Positions 5,997 through 7,868 of a stretch of DNA of 7,868 nucleotides are shown piece after piece. Every line of letters starts with the position of its first letter. Position 1 is the stretch's first letter. The position numbers were made by a program, and so were the translations under genes. The DNA is from CAMAXB01 sp041746615 (GTDB lineage Bacteria > Verrucomicrobiota > Verrucomicrobiia > Opitutales > Opitutaceae), in NCBI GenBank assembly GCA_041746615.1, contig JBGTGS010000193.1:1-7868 (forward strand), in the 5' to 3' direction. Below the pieces are notes generated by a model. That model did no database searches and was not told where the DNA came from. It saw only the letters and a program-made list of their open reading frames with translations.

Positions 5997-6230
5997 ATGA
6001 CCTAACACCAAGCAAACCGTAAGAACTACAAACCAGCATTGATCCTATGAACAATACCGACTGACACAGGGATAGACGCTAGCGGGATTGAATCATTCAA
6101 AAAATAACGCTCAAAAATCATTCTTTGGGCGGGAGTTTCTTAAGGATAATGAAGTAAACAGCTTGTGGCTATTTTCCCTTCAGTGGAAAGGTGCGTCCGC
6201 GTCGAGCCATGCGGCCGATTGCTGGGAGGT
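5997..6230. other. Gene-free, partly AT-rich intergenic stretch
   Basis: From about 6000 to 6180 the sequence is clearly less GC-rich than its surroundings, with A runs near 6100 (TCAAAAAATAA, CTCAAAAATC). I see no convincing gene; a 70-codon plus-strand frame at 6088-6300 runs into the REP pair at 6231 and resembles nothing known. The stretch may hold a promoter for the receptor leader or for a short minus-strand RNA ending at the 5961-5996 terminator. Confidence 0.4.
6025..6054 (-). promoter_or_regulatory. Weak candidate sigma70-type promoter, minus strand
   Basis: Minus-strand TTGTTC (6049-6054) and TGTAGT (6025-6030) are separated by 18 bases, each four of six to the consensus. Transcription from it would run through the terminator-like hairpin at 5961-5996 into the TPP riboswitch. 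The match is poor, and promoters in this lineage are not well known to me. Confidence 0.15.
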
Positions 6231-6285
6231 GGTAGGGCGCATTGTCCCAAATGCGCCGCGGCGCTCTCGGAGAGAACGCCCTACC
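6231..6285. repeat. Inverted pair of GTAG-headed REPs (BIME-like)
   Basis: The 55-base unit begins GGTAGGGCG and ends with its exact complement CGCCCTACC (6277-6285). Each arm is itself a stem-loop: GGCGCATT (6236-6243) with AATGCGCC (6250-6257), and GGCGCTCTC (6260-6268) with imperfectly complementary GAGA..CGCC (6272-6280). Thus two GTAG-headed palindromes face each other, the usual BIME arrangement. It lies 26 bases past the aminomutase stop. The sequence family differs from the REPs at 3476 and 3542. Confidence 0.7.
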
Positions 6286-6310
6286 CGTTGCCCAGCCTAA
6301 CGGCTACACT

Positions 6311-7483
6311 TCAATTTAAACTGATTTTAGTCACCGGGGTGGTCGTCGAGGAGGTGCCCAGAGGATAACGGAAGGTGCGGCCCTCGTAGTTGCGGAAGAC
6401 GACCTCCTCGTCGGTGATGCTGTCCACATAATCCGGATTGATGGGCACCTTGCCGCCGCCGCCGGGGGCATCGATGACGTACTGGGGAACGGCGTAGCCG
6501 GTGGTGTGCCCGCGCAGGGCTCGAATGATCTCAATGCCCTTGCGGACATCCACCTTGAAGTGGCTGCCACCGGTGATGAGGTCCATCTGATAGAGGTAAT
6601 AGGGACGGACGCGCATGCGCAGCAGGCGGTGGACGAGGGCCTTCATGACCTCGGCGTCATCGTTCACGCCCTTGAGCAGCACGCTCTGGTTGCCCAGCGG
6701 AACGCCGGCGTAGCTCAGACGGGTGCAGGCGTCGCGCAACTCGGCCGTGGCCTCCTTGGGATGATTCACATGGATGCTCATCCAGATGGGACCGTACTGT
6801 TTGAAGATCTCACACAGCGCGGGTGTGATGCGCTGGGGCAGAAAGACCGGGATGCGTGTGCCGATGCGGATGAACTCGACGTGCTTGATTGCGCGGAGGC
6901 GGCTGAGCAGATGTTCAATTTTCTTGTCGGACAGCAGCAGGGGATCGCCCCCTGACAGCAACACGTCGCGAATCTCGGGATGGGCCTCGATGTAGCGCAG
7001 GCCCTGTTCGTACTCGGGGTGGAAATTGTAGTCCTGGGCATTCGAGACCAGGCGGCTGCGCGTGCAATACCGGCAGTAGGCGGCGCACCGGTCGGTAACG
7101 AGGAAAAGCACGCGGTCAGGATAGCGGTGCACCAGGCCCGGAACCGGGGAAAATTCGTCCTCGCCCAGCGAATCCAGCTGCTCCCCGGGCGACACCAGCA
7201 TTTCGCCTTCACGGGGGATGACCTGCTTGCGGATCGGGCAATTCGGGTCGTCCCGGTCGATCAAGTTGAAAAAGTGCGGCGTGATCGCCATCGCCAGCTT
7301 TTCGTTCGCGTGGCGGCAGCCCGCCCGTTCGTCGTCCGTCAGCTCCATCAGCTCCTCCAGCCGCTCCAGCGAAGTGATCCGGTTCTTCAGCTGCCAGGTC
7401 CAGTCCTGCCAGCTCTCCTCGGGAACGTGGGACCAAAGCCCCTGACCGGTGTACCAATGTGACTTATCCTCCGTGTACGGCAT
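6311..7483 (-). CDS. kamA: L-lysine 2,3-aminomutase (radical SAM, PLP-dependent)
   Basis: The 390-residue cytosolic enzyme would convert L-lysine to beta-lysine using SAM, a [4Fe-4S] cluster and PLP. The cluster motif CAAYCRYCTR gives C133, C137 and C140, SGGDPL (177-182) is the SAM-site motif, and the PLP lysine is K345 in DAPGGGGKVP. Asp301 (YQMDL) and Asp338 (VIDAP) correspond to the two aspartates that bind the lysine side-chain amine in the Clostridium subterminale enzyme. All these sites are offset by a constant eight residues from that protein as I recall it, supporting lysine rather than glutamate as substrate. The protein is shorter than the clostridial one (about 416), and its C-terminus (STTTPVTKISLN) lacks the cysteine cluster that holds a structural zinc there. 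The ATG at 7483 has no clear Shine-Dalgarno. No ablB-type acetyltransferase is adjacent, so the use of beta-lysine (osmolyte, tRNA or EF-P modification, lysine breakdown) is open. Confidence 0.92.
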   Translation of the reverse strand: MPYTEDKSHWYTGQGLWSHVPEESWQDWTWQLKNRITSLERLEELMELTDDERAGCRHANEKLAMAITPHFFNLIDRDDPNCPIRKQVIPREGEMLVSPGEQLDSLGEDEFSPVPGLVHRYPDRVLFLVTDRCAAYCRYCTRSRLVSNAQDYNFHPEYEQGLRYIEAHPEIRDVLLSGGDPLLLSDKKIEHLLSRLRAIKHVEFIRIGTRIPVFLPQRITPALCEIFKQYGPIWMSIHVNHPKEATAELRDACTRLSYAGVPLGNQSVLLKGVNDDAEVMKALVHRLLRMRVRPYYLYQMDLITGGSHFKVDVRKGIEIIRALRGHTTGYAVPQYVIDAPGGGGKVPINPDYVDSITDEEVVFRNYEGRTFRYPLGTSSTTTPVTKISLN

Positions 7484-7604
7484 AGTTCGTAAATCTGTTG
7501 CTGCGATTGGCTGCCGCCCGCGCCGAGCGGGGCGAGAGTTATTTGGGCTTCGTCAGAAAAAGGGATTGTAGCGGCAGGGCAAACCAACTTTTGTCCCGAT
7601 CCTA
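7484..7604. promoter_or_regulatory. Divergent spacer between kamA and carA
   Basis: The 121-base gap must carry start signals for both genes unless they are transcribed from elsewhere. I see no convincing -35/-10 pair and no Shine-Dalgarno before either ATG. A small inverted repeat, CCCGC (7517-7521) with GCGGG (7527-7531), sits nearer the kamA side. No PyrR-binding or attenuator structure was recognised upstream of carA. Confidence 0.4.
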
Positions 7605-7868
7605 ATGAATGACTCCCAGATAGGTGTTCTCGCATTAGAAGACGGTTCCGTGTTTCGCGGCCTAGCTTTCGGAGCTAAAAGGACGGTGGTTGGAGAAGCC
7701 GTGTTCAATACTAGCATGACTGGTTACCAGGAGATCCTGACGGACCCCTCCTACTACGGCCAAATTATTACCATGACTGCGCCCATGATCGGCAACTACG
7801 GCATCAACGAGGAAGACCTCGAAGCCGAGCGCCCCATGTGCGCGGGCTTCGTCGTCCGCGAGCTCAGC
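7605..7868 (+). CDS. carA: Carbamoyl-phosphate synthase small subunit, N-terminal part (3' end outside window)
   Basis: From ATG at 7605 the frame stays open for 88 codons to the window end. The start GVLALEDGSVFRG, then VVGEAVFNTSMTGYQEILTD, PSYYGQIITMTAPMIGNYG and the later CAGFVVRELS are characteristic of the CarA N-terminal domain. The full protein (about 370-390 residues) also has a glutamine amidotransferase domain, which lies outside the window. CarA releases ammonia from glutamine and passes it to CarB to make carbamoyl phosphate for pyrimidine and arginine synthesis in the cytosol. The ATG is preceded by TTTTGTCCCGATCCTA, with no Shine-Dalgarno; an overlapping ATG at 7609 is out of frame. 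It is divergent from kamA. Confidence 0.93.
   Translation, partial: MNDSQIGVLALEDGSVFRGLAFGAKRTVVGEAVFNTSMTGYQEILTDPSYYGQIITMTAPMIGNYGINEEDLEAERPMCAGFVVRELS

Noticed and set aside
5712..6011. Minus-strand 99-codon frame covering the receptor leader.
   Set aside because: It spans the terminator, the TPP aptamer and the hairpin; the RNA structures explain the sequence better.
6088..6300. 70-codon plus-strand frame with a polar N-terminus.
   Set aside because: Its last third is the REP inverted pair, it has no recognisable domain, and codon use looks random.

Overview
This is a GC-rich bacterial chromosomal window. It holds two partial genes at the edges, three complete genes, one decayed insertion sequence, and an unusually dense set of hairpins and small repeats between genes. 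The organism is Gram-negative: it has an outer-membrane TonB-dependent receptor and a likely lipoprotein. None of the start codons I can place (receptor, aminomutase, carA) has a clear Shine-Dalgarno sequence. The CarA N-terminus and the style of intergenic repeats fit a verrucomicrobial, Opitutaceae-like genome. That assignment is inference; a gammaproteobacterium would also carry similar GTAG-headed REPs.

Layout. 1-1019 (+): C-terminal part of the DEAH RNA helicase HrpA (DUF3418 region). 1022-1047: hairpin between convergent genes. 1079-1813 (-): TPR protein with a lipoprotein-like N-terminus. About 1894-3075 (-): IS256-family element whose transposase lacks its N-terminal DNA-binding region. 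3076-3594: no gene; a stretch with several inverted repeats, a strong minus-strand intrinsic terminator, iterated ATCCGT words and two identical REP copies. 3595-5736 (-): TonB-dependent receptor. 5805-5903 (-): a clear TPP (THI-box) riboswitch just upstream of the receptor, with a further hairpin between aptamer and start codon and an intrinsic terminator on its far side. 5997-6310: gene-free, partly AT-rich, ending in an inverted pair of GTAG-headed REPs. 6311-7483 (-): lysine 2,3-aminomutase-type radical SAM enzyme. 7605-7868 (+): start of carA, divergent from the aminomutase and running off the window.

How the parts work together. The best-supported functional unit is TPP riboswitch plus TonB receptor. 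The receptor is probably an outer-membrane importer of thiamin or a thiamin precursor, made when intracellular TPP is low. The aminomutase appears to be an orphan here: no beta-lysine acetyltransferase (ablB) lies next to it. CarA begins pyrimidine and arginine synthesis and has no visible link to its neighbour beyond the shared 121-base divergent spacer. I found no phage, CRISPR or defence system. The most unusual material is the regulatory leader of the receptor and the structured non-coding stretch next to the broken IS.
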